Assembly: GCF_043290135.1 (NCBI RefSeq)
Contig: NC_134701.1
Span: forward strand, 67,032,002 to 67,096,001
From: Rhipicephalus microplus
Taxonomy: Eukaryota; Arthropoda; Arachnida; Ixodida; Ixodidae
DNA length: 64,000 nt
Reading direction: 5' to 3'
Shown here: one piece after another, positions 24,901 to 36,000 of the stretch
Numbering within the stretch: the stretch's first letter is position 1
Layout of the letters: each line of letters starts with the position of its first letter
Translations under genes and position numbers: made by a program
Notes under the pieces: model-generated
Databases searched by the model: none
Told to the model about the DNA's origin: nothing
Seen by the model: only the letters and a program-made list of their open reading frames with translations

Positions 24901-27900
24901 AATGTGTGAATGTATCAAACTGACACCAGGAAAACTGTAACGCATTTCATACAATATCAGTATTTTCTTTTAAACAGATAGTCTTGTTTCATGTACGTTT
25001 ATGCCAGTTTAACTGACTGTCGAGATGAACACCGGTACAACGATCATTGAACATTTTTGTTGAACAATGTCGAAAAAGTTTTTCCGCGTGATTCAAAATA
25101 AGAAAAGAGGCAGAATCATGAGATAAATGCTCGTCCGCACATTGCCCGTGTAATAGACGATTTCGTCAACAAATTTGTATGCGATGGTGTCACATGCACA
25201 CTTCCCTACAGACGCAGCCTCAAATGACTGCCATATGTTCCTTGAATTGAAGAAAAACCTGGATGGGACGCCTTTTAGAACCAGCGAAGAGCTCTAAAAG
25301 CACACTTCAAGTTTCTTCCGCCACGCGGTTGGAGATTAATACTATTCAGGCTTAAACAAGATAGTACATCACATGTAAAAATGCATTAATCTCAATGGCA
25401 ATTATATGAAAAAGTGGGTGGTGTATGCTCTTTAAAGGAATGGTGTTATTTACAGCCAATAAACATTGTGAAAAAAATATTTCGATATGATCCTTACTTT
25501 ATGAGCAACCCTTTGTATTGCGATTAGAGGAAATACAAGGAGTCCTGTTGTTTCAATGTCGTCCGTGCATTTCACTCAGCTGAACTACTCGTTACACTGC
25601 TGTACGAACTATAGCCCAAATCGAAGCTTTGCTTTGCTCGCGTCAGTTTTATCGTTAGCAGGCGCACGTGACTGCCGTGACCTGTATTCCTTAAAGAGTG
25701 GTCCCTCCATGGTCGAGCGGCACTTTACTGAAAGTTATTATTGTGCGATGTTTATTTTCTCCCATAATTTCAAAAATACAAAACTTATCCAGTGGCCGCA
25801 TGAAAACGGTTGCTGAAAAGGCCCCTGAATGCTTGACGACGCACAGGCCTCCACCCAGACCGCATTAATGCCGAGCACTAAGTATGTACGTCTGTGGACG
25901 GCATAAATATAAAAGTTTAATACAATATGTGCAGATATGCAGAAAAACAACACAAGAACAGAAAAGAGATATATGAACACTTTGGAACGTACTATTTGCA
26001 CAATGTAGTGTTTATTATCAAGCATACAGATACCTCAGCGAGCCCGTATGACGTTGCCCCGACATGTGTTATTCCTCTCATCGAAGCCGTTAGAGGCAGC
26101 GGAAGAATGCTGGACTGCCACGCGGGGTGACTTGGTTCGAATCCAATGCAATGGTCATTTTTGATGGAAAGTTCCTCGTTGCCGATGGTATAAGGGTTCT
26201 TCAGGTTTATTATCCCAAAACCAGGAGTTGACGGGAATGCCGCCGACGTCGGCAACATGTTTTCTGTGACATTCACTGTTCAAACCAATCATTGTTGCAA
26301 ATAAAGGACAAAGAAGGCGCTGCGGGCACGAGCCGGGGGCGCTGGCTTGCTCAGTTGATCCGTTCACCTTCGATGTAGCCAGACGATCGGGTCCGGGTAC
26401 CCTTCTTCGTTTCTCACAATCATGTTATAATTCTCTAAGTATATATTCACTGTGTGGTAATAGACTGTGAATTGTAGGGGCTGAATACCCGAACTGTATA
26501 TGCAGGTGCGCAAAAAAAATGCTTCGTGCTGAAAATCACGATTTGTGATTTGATTAAGAGGTGCTCTGTAGTGAAGGCTACGCCGAGGTGAAATGCGACC
26601 TCCCGGGGCTCATCAGCTCGTCCTGCAGTTCATAGGCACATAGGTGTGTTACTGAGCGTCGCCCTCGTCGAAATGAATTTTCGGGCTTAGCACCTGAACC
26701 CTATAGCCGCTAGGTTGCAGCTGTGGGTCACGGTTTTATGAGTACTCTCTTTGTTGTTTCATAGTTCATGAGATGAGATCTTGGCCCACCTCTTACCAGG
26801 TGGTGGATTCGTGCTATAATAAAGGTCACCACGTTCAAAAATGTGGCGATCGTTAGCGGCTTCACGGCGACTTACGGTAAAAGTACGTCAGAGATCACTA
26901 CGTCCTCGTGTTGGCGAACGGTGAACTAGAACGTCCTTTTAACAAGCATTGTGTGTCAGGAAATTTTTCGGTTAAGGCGGCAGGAATGCCGCGTGAAAAT
27001 CAAGAAAGTGCTTGAATTCCCGAAAAAAAAGTAATTGTAGACTCGCCATATAGTGATCTCTTTCTTGTTTCTTCTATTTATTCATCTTTTTTGGGCGAAC
27101 ATCAATGAAAGCTTCTCGTAAACTGATTGCCATGGCAGAAAAGGTCTCTTCATACTCCTCTTTGCGTTTTATTTTTTAGTAGAGAAGGGGGCTACTTCTT
27201 ACGTACAGCTTATAAAACAGGAACAAATATGCACCTTCGCGTGTGCCATTCCAGAGGGAAAGATTGAGAAGATGTGGTATCTTTGCTCTGATTATATATA
27301 ACCTTCTCTCTAGCACATAATCTTCTCACATATCAGCTGCGGGGATTTCCTATTGGCTAGCAAGGTGGCCGGCATCTAGAATGGGGAAACTTTATGACCA
27401 TAGGCGTAGAACGCTTGGGTGCCTTGACGGACAGCACTTCACACGCCCTTCAGTTTCAATAAGTGGTAGTTTTGCGCTAGTATTCGTTCCCTTTTTTATC
27501 AGTCTTCTGTTACGCCATACGAGGGCCGCCATTTGCCCTCGAGAGGGCGTGCCTCGGCTGTCAGCCAAGCACTCGCACCGTCCCGCAACGAATCTGTTGC
27601 TCTTCTTCTTCTCTTTTTTTTTTGCGGCGTCTCAACGCCATGTTTCGTAACGCAGGCAGGCAGACGTACAACTCACGTGTGGCCGCCGTCAGACACGCTA
27701 CATAGGCCATTTGTTCAATCCATGCTTTTCGCCTCCATTCGTAACTTTCATGGCTTCCCTCTTCTGACATCAACTGTCGACTATTGCTCTTTTGCACTCT
27801 TGGTTTTATTTTTCATAACCCAGACATGTTACTTTGAGCGTTTTATAGTGACGTAATACGCTACGAATGTCACTGCATCCTTGACTTCTAAAAATAAACA

Positions 27901-28142
27901 AGACCGTAGCGTTTCTGAACAAAAACCACAACATCAATATGTGTCCCGTCACCGTGGGAGACTAAGGAATAACTTTGAGTTTGTGAAGCTCTTTAATGTG
28001 TGTCTCAAACGACGTACTCGGGTGCCTGCCTGAGTACGTTGCCAAGTAACTGTCCTTGCTAAGTAACTGTGGCCAAGTAATAGCCAAGTAACTGTCCTGA
28101 AGGGAGACTCGGAATTTCTATTCTTTCACTCTCACTGCTAGC
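24901..28142. other. No gene recognised
   Basis: AT-rich with a CpG-rich patch near 27480-27760. A lone B-box-like GGTTCGAATCC occurs at 26134-26144 without a matching A box. No frame carries a recognised domain. Confidence 0.35.
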
Positions 28143-28930
28143 TCATTGACTGGTTTCTTGCGTATCGGTTTCTGTCATTTTTTCGTCTAGTCTGAAAGAA
28201 GTTGACATCTTACCAATATATCGTACATTGCATCGCACATTACCAAACACTTCGACATCCTGCACGATGTCTGGATGTGCACTAAGGGGAAAGTCTATCT
28301 CATTCTTATGTTCGCCATTACCGCTCCTCCATGTCCATATGCGGTTCACTCTTTTTTGGTTTGAAGTATACGAGATCCGTAAATAATTGCATTCTGCGAA
28401 TTCTACTAATAACTTCCCTCTGGGATTTATAGCACCAATGCTATAATTACCTACTGCCTGGTATTCCGTCTGGTTCTTTCCTACAGTATAGTATACTGTG
28501 TTTTTACCTAACTCACTGCCAACTCCACGTCTTCGTATAAGCTTTCAAAAAATACGTCCTAATGGCTGGATGTAGGTCCGTAGACCTAAACCCTCTTTAT
28601 CTTGCATCTCCTAATGATTTTAATTACAATACCTACTACCCTTTCAATATTGTCGTAGTATTCCTCTGTGTTACGAGATATATTTTGAAAGATAAGCAAC
28701 CCCACCCCCTGTTCTATTCTGCCAGCCAAGCCACAAGAGCAAAGGACGTCCCCGATCTGTATCACTACATAAGCCTCATCTGTCCTGCCAACTTTACTGA
28801 GCCCTATTGCATCCTTTTTAACACCCTCTAGTTTCTCGAATAGCACAGCTAGACTTGCCTCGCTGGGTAAGGTTCTAGCGTTGAACGTGGCCAAGCTTAG
28901 GGTCCAAAGGCAGCCTATCCGGACCAAGTG
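28143..28930 (-). pseudogene. RTE-like LINE endonuclease remnant
   Basis: Minus-strand frames 28586-28927 and 28143-28349, with the interrupted stretch between them, follow the apurinic-endonuclease domain of RTE-clade LINEs. The order is LATFNARTL start, DAIGLSK, GVGLLI, a ...NPRGKLLVEFAECNYL stretch, then WTWRSGNG and KNEIDFPL. The usual catalytic Glu position in the GLSE motif reads Lys. The final SDH histidine motif is not intact. No RT domain follows on this strand, so only the 5' part of ORF2 is present. It is dead by frame breaks and the Glu loss. Confidence 0.7.
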
Positions 28931-29015
28931 ATTCTTAGCACCCTCTGCTGCATCACCGATATGACAACCGCTGTGGTCAGTTGCTTTGCAAACACTGGGG
29001 TCTTAGGACCGAGGG

Positions 29016-29400
29016 TTATTTATTTATTTATTTATTTTTATTTAGAAAATACTGCAGGCTAAGAATAGCCCAGGCAGGAGTGGCGGTGGTACAGTATAAG
29101 GATATGACCAAAAAAAGGAACAATACAGGAGGCACAAACTAACAGGTAAACATACAACACAGTATGGTACAAAATCTAAGTTACTCAAAAAAATTTTTAA
29201 TACACCTTAACACGTTTCCAGATTCAAAAATGCGATGTGGCAGTTCGTTCTATTCTGTTAATGTGCGAGGAAAAAAGGAGTATTTGAAATCGTTAGTTCG
29301 AGCAAAGATAGGAGTGAATTTTTGTGAACTCCGTGCGGGAGATGGTAGCCAGATACTGTGCCAGGGTGGACAATCCTTCTCTGGAGAGGGAGTGCGTTAT
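29016..29400 (-). mobile_element. 3' end of a CR1/L2-like LINE
   Basis: On the minus strand the sequence ends in (AAATA)/(AAAT)n (29016-29045 on plus). Before that comes a 3' UTR-like region and a short decayed frame resembling the last residues of a CR1-type RT (a SGNVLRCIKNFF-like segment). It is heavily 5'-truncated. The tail type matches that of the element at 54905-56224. Confidence 0.5.
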
Positions 29401-29499
29401 CGGCAGTGGTCACTGGTCAGGCCACATCCCAGGCCTCTTAATGCAATTCCATCATCACGTGGACAGTTTTTTTTTCTCTTACCACTACTCTAGCCACTA

Positions 29500-29680
29500 C
29501 GCTATCTACTGCCGCAATGGCGTGTTGGTTAGACTACAAGCCTCACGTGCAACAGGTCCGTGGTTCGAATCCTGGTGCCACGCGATTTCCCACCGGATTG
29601 GTGGCTCTCAAGGAGAGGAAAATTTCAGTGGTAGTGGCCGAAGTGAGTCTGAGACATCTGCGATTGAATAAAGGCGGTCC
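29500..29680 (+). mobile_element. tRNA-derived SINE-like repeat
   Basis: A tRNA-like head runs from 29512. A B box, GGTTCGAATCC at 29562-29572, is perfect; the A box, TGGCGTGTTGG at 29518-29528, has a changed central A. An unrelated body follows. It cannot be folded as a full tRNA and differs in body from the Ruka-type copies, so it is probably a second SINE family. Boundaries are approximate. Confidence 0.45.
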
Positions 29681-29689
29681 ATGAGTACG

Positions 29690-31404
29690 TTTCTTCATGT
29701 GGAGTTACAACAGAACCGTCAGATAGTTAGCCAATCTTGGGCTTCATGATGGCGCCATTATGTGGTGGTAATTTTTTTTGTATAACTCATGTTGACCGCA
29801 CCCCCAGGAGACACCAACGTGAGAATAACGGAAGCTAACGGAATTCGACTAACGGAAGCCATGCACCAGGGGGCCTGACCACAACTCATTAACGATAATC
29901 TCTGCCGCCGCAAAGTTTTAACCTGTTCCTTTGCGTTTATACAGCACAGTTATGCTTAGGTGTCGGCTTCTAATTTAACACAGACTAAACCATACGCTGT
30001 CACGATGACCTCACAAGTAGGCCAAAAATACTTGCAAAGTGCATCATATGCCCTATAATGAGAGAAAGAGAGAAAGAGAGATACCACACACAGTAACAAA
30101 TTAGTGACATATGGGATGAAATTCAAAAAAAAAGGGGGGGGAAAGCGAAGGTTGACCAACTGTCGTCATTTATTTCAAAACTCAACAGCACTCATTTCCA
30201 CAGAGTGCAAAGGCGCCATCGGGAAAAAGGCTGCCTCCTTTTTTTTCTTTTTTTTTGTAACAAAACAAGCGGATATTCATAAAACGCAGCATTCTCTGCT
30301 AACAAGCGCATGCATTCAAGTTCTGTCGCGAGCGTTGTTGGTATAATTCAAGCAATAACTAAAAGTATACATCACAAACAGCGAAACAATGAAAAGCACC
30401 GTAAAACCAAGGTAATGTTCCTTAAGGTAACTATACAGTGTTGAGTGATGATAGTTTACAATGATGAACAACAACTTCCCAACTGTCAGTGGCTCCATAA
30501 CTAAAGATGAAGGTGAGTGCAATCAGCGGCATAGTGCGCTCTATAAATAAAGTTCTTGAGCTGAAGCAGCTAGAAGTGTGAGCAGTGAATACCTTTATCT
30601 ATTGCTACATGAATGTTATTATTGTTATTATGAATAATAGCTTGCTGAAGCAGTTTTAAATCCAGGCTTTAATCTATAGCTACTGCTGAAAACAACAAGT
30701 AGTTCAAAAGGAAAGGGCTACAACACATGAAACGCCATGCTATATTGCGTCAACATGTTTTTTTTTTTACTTTTGCTGCCAATTTCATTACTAACAATAA
30801 GGCAAGGTTTGTGCAACATAATTTAAGCACAAATGTCGTTCGCACATGCACAGTTACTAAAACAACTGTCTTTTCGACAGTTCAAAAATCTTATAGGCCA
30901 TAGACCATTACAGAAATAGATCACATGAAAGGCAATAGATGCATGAAAGGCGACCACAAAACAAAACATGGTAAAACAAATACCCCTGTGATTCTGCCGA
31001 AGGTGAGGAAGAGCTGCAAAGTATTAAAAAGAAAAGGAGAAGGAAAGGTTTTCGAGTGGGCTAATGCGCCGCCCAGTCAATCACAACGTCATAATTGGGT
31101 TGACTACCGGTAGTTACAACAAAGGCTTTGTCGAAATTGCCGTTTTGTAGTATTAAACAGGCGTCAGAATTACGGTGGCCTTGTTCTAATCCAAACTAAG
31201 GCAGCAAACGAGGAGCTGCAAAATGTACAGCTAAGAGGAACAATGCAAGTTATTTGGTTGTCGATAAAACATGACGGAATAAAAGGCTCTTACTAACCAA
31301 GCAAGTACTACAAAAGTGGATAAGTAAACTTGATGTTTTTCTACTTGTTTAAAGTGCACTTAAGCCTGTGTTTTTTTTTCTCTAGCCTAGCACAAAGCAC
31401 GTAT
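29690..31404. other. No gene recognised; short GA microsatellite
   Basis: AT-rich. An imperfect (AGAGAA)n tract lies at 30060-30082 and poly(T) runs at about 30238-30256. No coding signal was found. Confidence 0.4.
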
Positions 31405-31545
31405 CTGTCGAGAAAGGAATGGAGGGAGAGGAAGGGAAGGAAAGGTGGGGATGTTAACCATTCGAGGAGGACTAGTATGTGACCCCACATAAGGGAAAGT
31501 GGGAGGGGAGATTTAAAGATGGATAAAGAGCGAGAGGAGAGAGAA
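31405..31545 (+). repeat. Purine-rich tract
   Basis: A strongly purine-biased stretch with GGGAGAGGAAGGGAAGGAAA and related runs. It is low-complexity and could form triplex or simply be repeat debris. Confidence 0.6.
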
Positions 31546-34500
31546 CACCCACAAGGTCACACTTCACAGTCGTCATTACACATTCAGCTTATAATCACCG
31601 CTGCACGACTGTCGTCTTCAAGAATTTCAGTACCACCTTGATTAAAGCGATACTATTGCTCATTTTTCGTATCCTTTCCTGTTCGTCTGGTTCATGGCGA
31701 GAGCCGTGAAACCGGAGAAGCGCATTCCATATGGTCCTCAAATGCAAATCTAAAGTGCCAGATCTGCCATGAGTGGTGTAACGTCACTGTTGGTTAATAT
31801 GGTGAGCAGCGTTTTTAGTTCAGTGTGGCGTCGCAATCACTTCGTACAACCATGGCTTCTGAATGAACATGGATGGACTAGCCCAACAACGTGTATTACA
31901 GTTCAATACTGCAGGTGTGGCAACGTAGCAGCAGTAATACTGTGTATTCTTGCGCTTCTAAGCTTTGAGGGTCATTTTGACATAAAATGTTATCATTTGG
32001 AGAAAAAGACATCATAGAATATTCCTGTGCTTAGTTACAATAAACAGGATAGTTTTCGAGCAGTAGGCCATATAGAAAGTTTCACCTAGTAACAGCGAAA
32101 ATATGGAGTGGGAAGGCCTGACAGGCAAGCAGACAAGAAAAAAATTGTGTATTCACAGGCTTAAATTTGAAACTCTGAAGAGAAATACTAGCTATTACAA
32201 ATACACAGCCGGCCATGCCAGTCTGGGTAAGCACAATTTTCAAGTCATGCACACTGCAGTGCCTGCTGTTACATGCACAGCTCTTTTTCGACCACAGCTA
32301 CCTTTTTCAACTGAGCTCCGTCTTTGCATTGCTGTTCTTGAGCTTTTCTCCTGCTAAACATTACATCACTACACGGTTTGTAGCGGCGTATCAGTGTAGA
32401 ATATTAGGATAACATGCGTTGAAGACATTACGAAACCAAGTTCGAAATGCAGGTACCAACATGCCGACGAGAAGGCTTAAAGCAATGTGGAACCGTTGAG
32501 CGAAAATGTCGCAGAAATCATCATTTCGACACGAGGACGTCTGGAATTTCTTTAACAGAGTGTGAAAGAATTTCAACAATATCCTCGTTCAGCGTCATTT
32601 CTCTTTCGACCAGTTTTCATGACGTCAAGCAAAAAGATGCTCGAGAAAATAATCTCACCTTACTCACAGGAAAAGAAGAAGCCAGTAATCTAGGTGCAAT
32701 GCAACGCCAAGGGAGAGAGCTGCATAGACACCATCGAGTCGATCTACGCGTACCTGGAGCAAAAGGCATTGCGAAAGAAAGTGACTCCCAAGCTAAGTGA
32801 CCCCCGAAGACGTACACTGCCTGACTCACTTGCACAACGGTGTCCTAAATACACGGTTGCACGGGCAGCCCGACGTGACCGCGTAGCGAGTTGCCGGGTC
32901 AAAACAAGGTCACCATCACACCGATACCTACCTTCCGGCCTGGCAATGAAATCTACACAGCGCGCGTTCACGTGATTAGGCCATGGCACTGATGCAATGC
33001 AGTATCGGTGTCGTGCTGTAAGCCGCTTCGTAGGGGACAACGAACGTCTATGTGATTACATATCCGTCTTTAGGATGCATTAACTTGGTAGAAGGTAGTA
33101 ATCAGGGATGAATGGGCCTCAGGTATACCAACACAATTCTCACCGTCTGCCAACACTTAAATCGCTGTTTGCACAATATATATCTCCCCAAACCATAGGC
33201 CTTCACATCGGAAACACTTTCAGGATCCAAGAGAGACAGAGAGAAGTCACACAAAGTTTTTTGTTAAAACACAGGAATACTGTGATATTAAGCGCATTTA
33301 ATTCTTAGTACTAGCAAAATTTCTAGCTTCTTTAGCATTCGGCGTTTCATTTGACGCAAGAAAACGACAATCTATAATTTTCGTGTCAATACCGCTTTGA
33401 AGGCCAGAATTGGTAAGGGCAAAACAGCGCATGTGGTAACCCAAAACGCCTATATAAAAGCCATGGCTAATGTATTTTCTTTTGTTTCTTTTTTTCATTG
33501 TGTTATCATTTCTTGAAGGGCTCAATCATTGGTCCTATCTTGCTGTTTTATGGTCATTCTACTGTAGTGATGAATAGTTCACTCTAATGAAGTACACATT
33601 TGATTTAAACCTGTCTATTTCTTCATGATGCCGTAACAGCAAAAGTTATACGTTGCCAGTTATAATGTCACGTTTGATCGAAGACTTGTATTTCGCGCTT
33701 GCCTCTTACGTTACAAATATTACATTTATTCTTGTAACTGAGGCTTGAAAACTTGCTTTCTTTCTACGCGCATGATAAAACACACTCACATTAGCTTGAT
33801 TTCTTTAGATTACCTTGCCACCAAAGAAGAAAAAACGAAGGTCCTCTATGTCTCTCGTTTTAGAGAGAAGTACTGAGGGCAATATAGATGCTTAAGCTTA
33901 ATATAAACTTTTTTGTGCTTGCCACAATAAAAAGCTATGACTCGCAGTACCCACCGACAGCATCCGCCTACCAGTTTGCTGCAGCACATCAGTACCGGCA
34001 ACATAGTCTGCAATGTACACAACATCTGGGTGCTCTCGTGTGCCTTTGTTTTATATTGAGCAACCTTGACCTGCACACTTCTTCAAAAAATATTTTGTTA
34101 CAGATAACCGCTGCTAAATAAGCCTACGAAACTTTTAGAGGTCTCAAAAAGCGCTGTAGGTTTTGTGATAATGGAAATTTTAATCTTCTATCCACGAACG
34201 CCCATTCAGATGCCTGGGTGCACTGTGCGTCATGCCTTTAAAAGCGCTGAGACGTAATTCAACGACATGAATTTGCTTTTAGCCAATGAAATGGAAACTG
34301 CAATTAGCACAATGTGAAGTCACTTGCCCTGAGCTTGTGAAAAATTTATGCCGTAAGCTTAACCTCCTAATCATTGCCGAAACATGGAGCCCCGTATGAG
34401 TTTTGGGTTTTGCTATGTCACCTAACCATTATCAAATATTAAACAGCTTGCATGAATAAAGCTCCCTTACAGGACGTCGGTTCTTGCGTCAATCACGTGG

Positions 34501-34800
34501 AGGGAGGTTACACGTTCAACACTGTACGTGTAAGCATCCACTTTACGCTTGAATAGGCCAGGTTACATCTATGGACATAATAACGTTGGCTCACTTCGGG
34601 CACGAAGCTGCTGTTGGAGTGCGTTGATGATACCAATGAAGGAGTTGGCTGGGTAGTTACACGGGTGGAAATGCGTAGCCATGGGGTGCTAGCAGTTATG
34701 AGAAGCAGGCGATGAATAAACAAGGGCTGTATTCACCCTACCTGTAGACCAACAGTTATTTCTCGTTAGAATGTCAAGCACACACACGGACATACTCAAA
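31546..34800. other. No gene called; weak exon-like stretch at 32691-32975
   Basis: Mostly AT-rich. A frame at 32694-32975 lies in a CpG-richer patch. It reads CIDTIESIYAYLEQKALRKK near its start, which looks protein-like, and has AG acceptor-like sequences just upstream. I recognise no family and no clear donor. The stretch 34440-34780, 3' of the elongase, holds short repeats but no canonical AATAAA on the minus strand within about 450 bp of the stop codon. Confidence 0.3.
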
Positions 34801-35637
34801 CTAGTCCCTTTTGAGCATGCACACGCCATCAGTAAGCGCTTCCGAGAACGTCTTGCGCTTGTACTCAAAGAAGTAGAAGTTGATGAAGAGCGCCAATCCC
34901 AGCATTCCCTGGGGCATCGCCACCAACAGCAAGTACCGGGGATAGCCGCAGTCGTAGAAGAGAGTGATGAAGCCGTGAGCGATAATGAGCACATGCTGCA
35001 CAATCTGCGCCGTGGTCAGGTGCTTTTTCCACCAGACGTAGCGCTTGTACTGGGGCCCGCAGGCGGCGAGGAAGTAGTAGCTGTACATCACCACATGGAT
35101 GGCGCAGTTCATGATGAGGCCGAACAGAGTCTGTCCATCGCCGCCCAGCGTCAAGAAGAGCCAGCCGTTGACGACTACTAGGGAATGGTGCATCACGTGC
35201 TGGCGCGTAATGTGGTCGTACTTCTTCCGCAACACGAAAAACACCGTGTCCAGGAAATCGGCGATGCGCACAAACAAGTAGAAGTAACCGTAGTACATTA
35301 TGTTCAGCGAATACCGGTCCGTCGAGTAGTTCATACCCTGACAGAGGAGGTTGTAGCCGCCGTACAGGTAAGAATTGGCGAGAAACTTCCAACAGAAGAA
35401 CATGTTAGCAACCACCATGAACACGTTGTAGACGTTGATGAGTCTTTTGATGGGAAGCGGCTTGCGCGACGCCATCAGCTGCGGTCCGATGACGTATATG
35501 AAGAGAAGGTAGCTGGACACTGTGACCGTGATGAAGACGGGGTCTCCCACGGTGTACCAGTCGCGGGTCCTTGGGTCCGCCTTAGTGTACAGCCACTGGC
35601 GCAGCTGATCCACGAAGTCGATCTTGAGCGAGGCCAT
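34801..35637 (-). CDS. Very long chain fatty acid elongase (ELOVL family), single exon
   Basis: ELO-family 3-ketoacyl-CoA synthase, an ER multi-pass membrane enzyme that condenses malonyl-CoA with a long-chain acyl-CoA, the first step of elongation. Numbered from the chosen Met (278 aa), it has DFLDTVFFVLRKK at 127-139, the histidine box HVMHH at 147-151, NCAIHVVMYSYY at 177-188 and TTAQIVQH at 208-215, plus several hydrophobic segments. Length fits the family. I chose the ATG at 35637 because GCAGCCATGG is a strong Kozak context. An in-frame ATG 12 codons upstream (35673) is weaker. The C-terminus LKRD has Lys only at -3, not the classic KKxx ER signal. The ORF is uninterrupted; many animal ELOVL genes have introns. 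It is closest in feel to the ELOVL1/4/7 group, but subfamily and substrate need a tree. The flanking CpG-rich DNA at 35640-36000 is the likely promoter. Confidence 0.95.
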   Translation of the reverse strand: MASLKIDFVDQLRQWLYTKADPRTRDWYTVGDPVFITVTVSSYLLFIYVIGPQLMASRKPLPIKRLINVYNVFMVVANMFFCWKFLANSYLYGGYNLLCQGMNYSTDRYSLNIMYYGYFYLFVRIADFLDTVFFVLRKKYDHITRQHVMHHSLVVVNGWLFLTLGGDGQTLFGLIMNCAIHVVMYSYYFLAACGPQYKRYVWWKKHLTTAQIVQHVLIIAHGFITLFYDCGYPRYLLLVAMPQGMLGLALFINFYFFEYKRKTFSEALTDGVCMLKRD

Positions 35638-36000
35638 GGCTGCGTGTGCTATCACTACCCTGTGCCGCAACACGAGCTGTCAGCGGTGTCTGCTTCCTCA
35701 CTGCGCCCCGCAACCGATTCAACGTTGGGAGAAAGTGTGACGACGGGCCGACTTTCGCTCTTAAAGGAGCCGAGGGCAAGGGCTGGCCGAGGCTTTGTGC
35801 CATGTGGGTCAGGATTACGTAAGTAGGACAGCGCGGTGGCGTTGGCCGCACCGGATGTGGGGCACTGCCGGTGAGAGACCCGCAAGCCGACCGGCCATCG
35901 CCCCGACGGAAAGCGCACACTGCTACTGCTATGCGCGCTGCCTACTTTTATTTCTAAGTTTTAAGGTTACATATACACAGTACGCGACTGCGGTATACAT
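35638..36000 (-). promoter_or_regulatory. CpG-rich region upstream of elongase
   Basis: This ~360-bp stretch is distinctly CpG-rich and lies immediately 5' of the elongase start, where the promoter and 5' UTR would be expected. I saw no convincing TATA box. A CGGCACAG/G stretch near 35660 could be a weak acceptor for a 5' UTR intron. Confidence 0.4.

Noticed and set aside
26090..26160. Possible tRNA gene or SINE head (perfect B box GGTTCGAATCC at 26134)
   Set aside because: No acceptable A box and no cloverleaf; could be a decayed SINE, but I cannot bound it.
29512..29585. Possible functional tRNA gene
   Set aside because: The A box is altered and the 5' and 3' ends do not pair as an acceptor stem; better explained as a SINE head.
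32694..32975. Protein-like 93-codon frame
   Set aside because: It starts with an alternative codon and has no clear donor or known domain; mentioned only as a weak exon-like stretch.
34865..35392. 175-codon minus-strand ORF in another frame of the elongase
   Set aside because: Overlaps the real elongase frame and has no motifs; an artefact of GC-rich codons.
35185..35826. 213-codon plus-strand ORF
   Set aside because: It is the antisense shadow of the elongase; the minus strand carries all family motifs.
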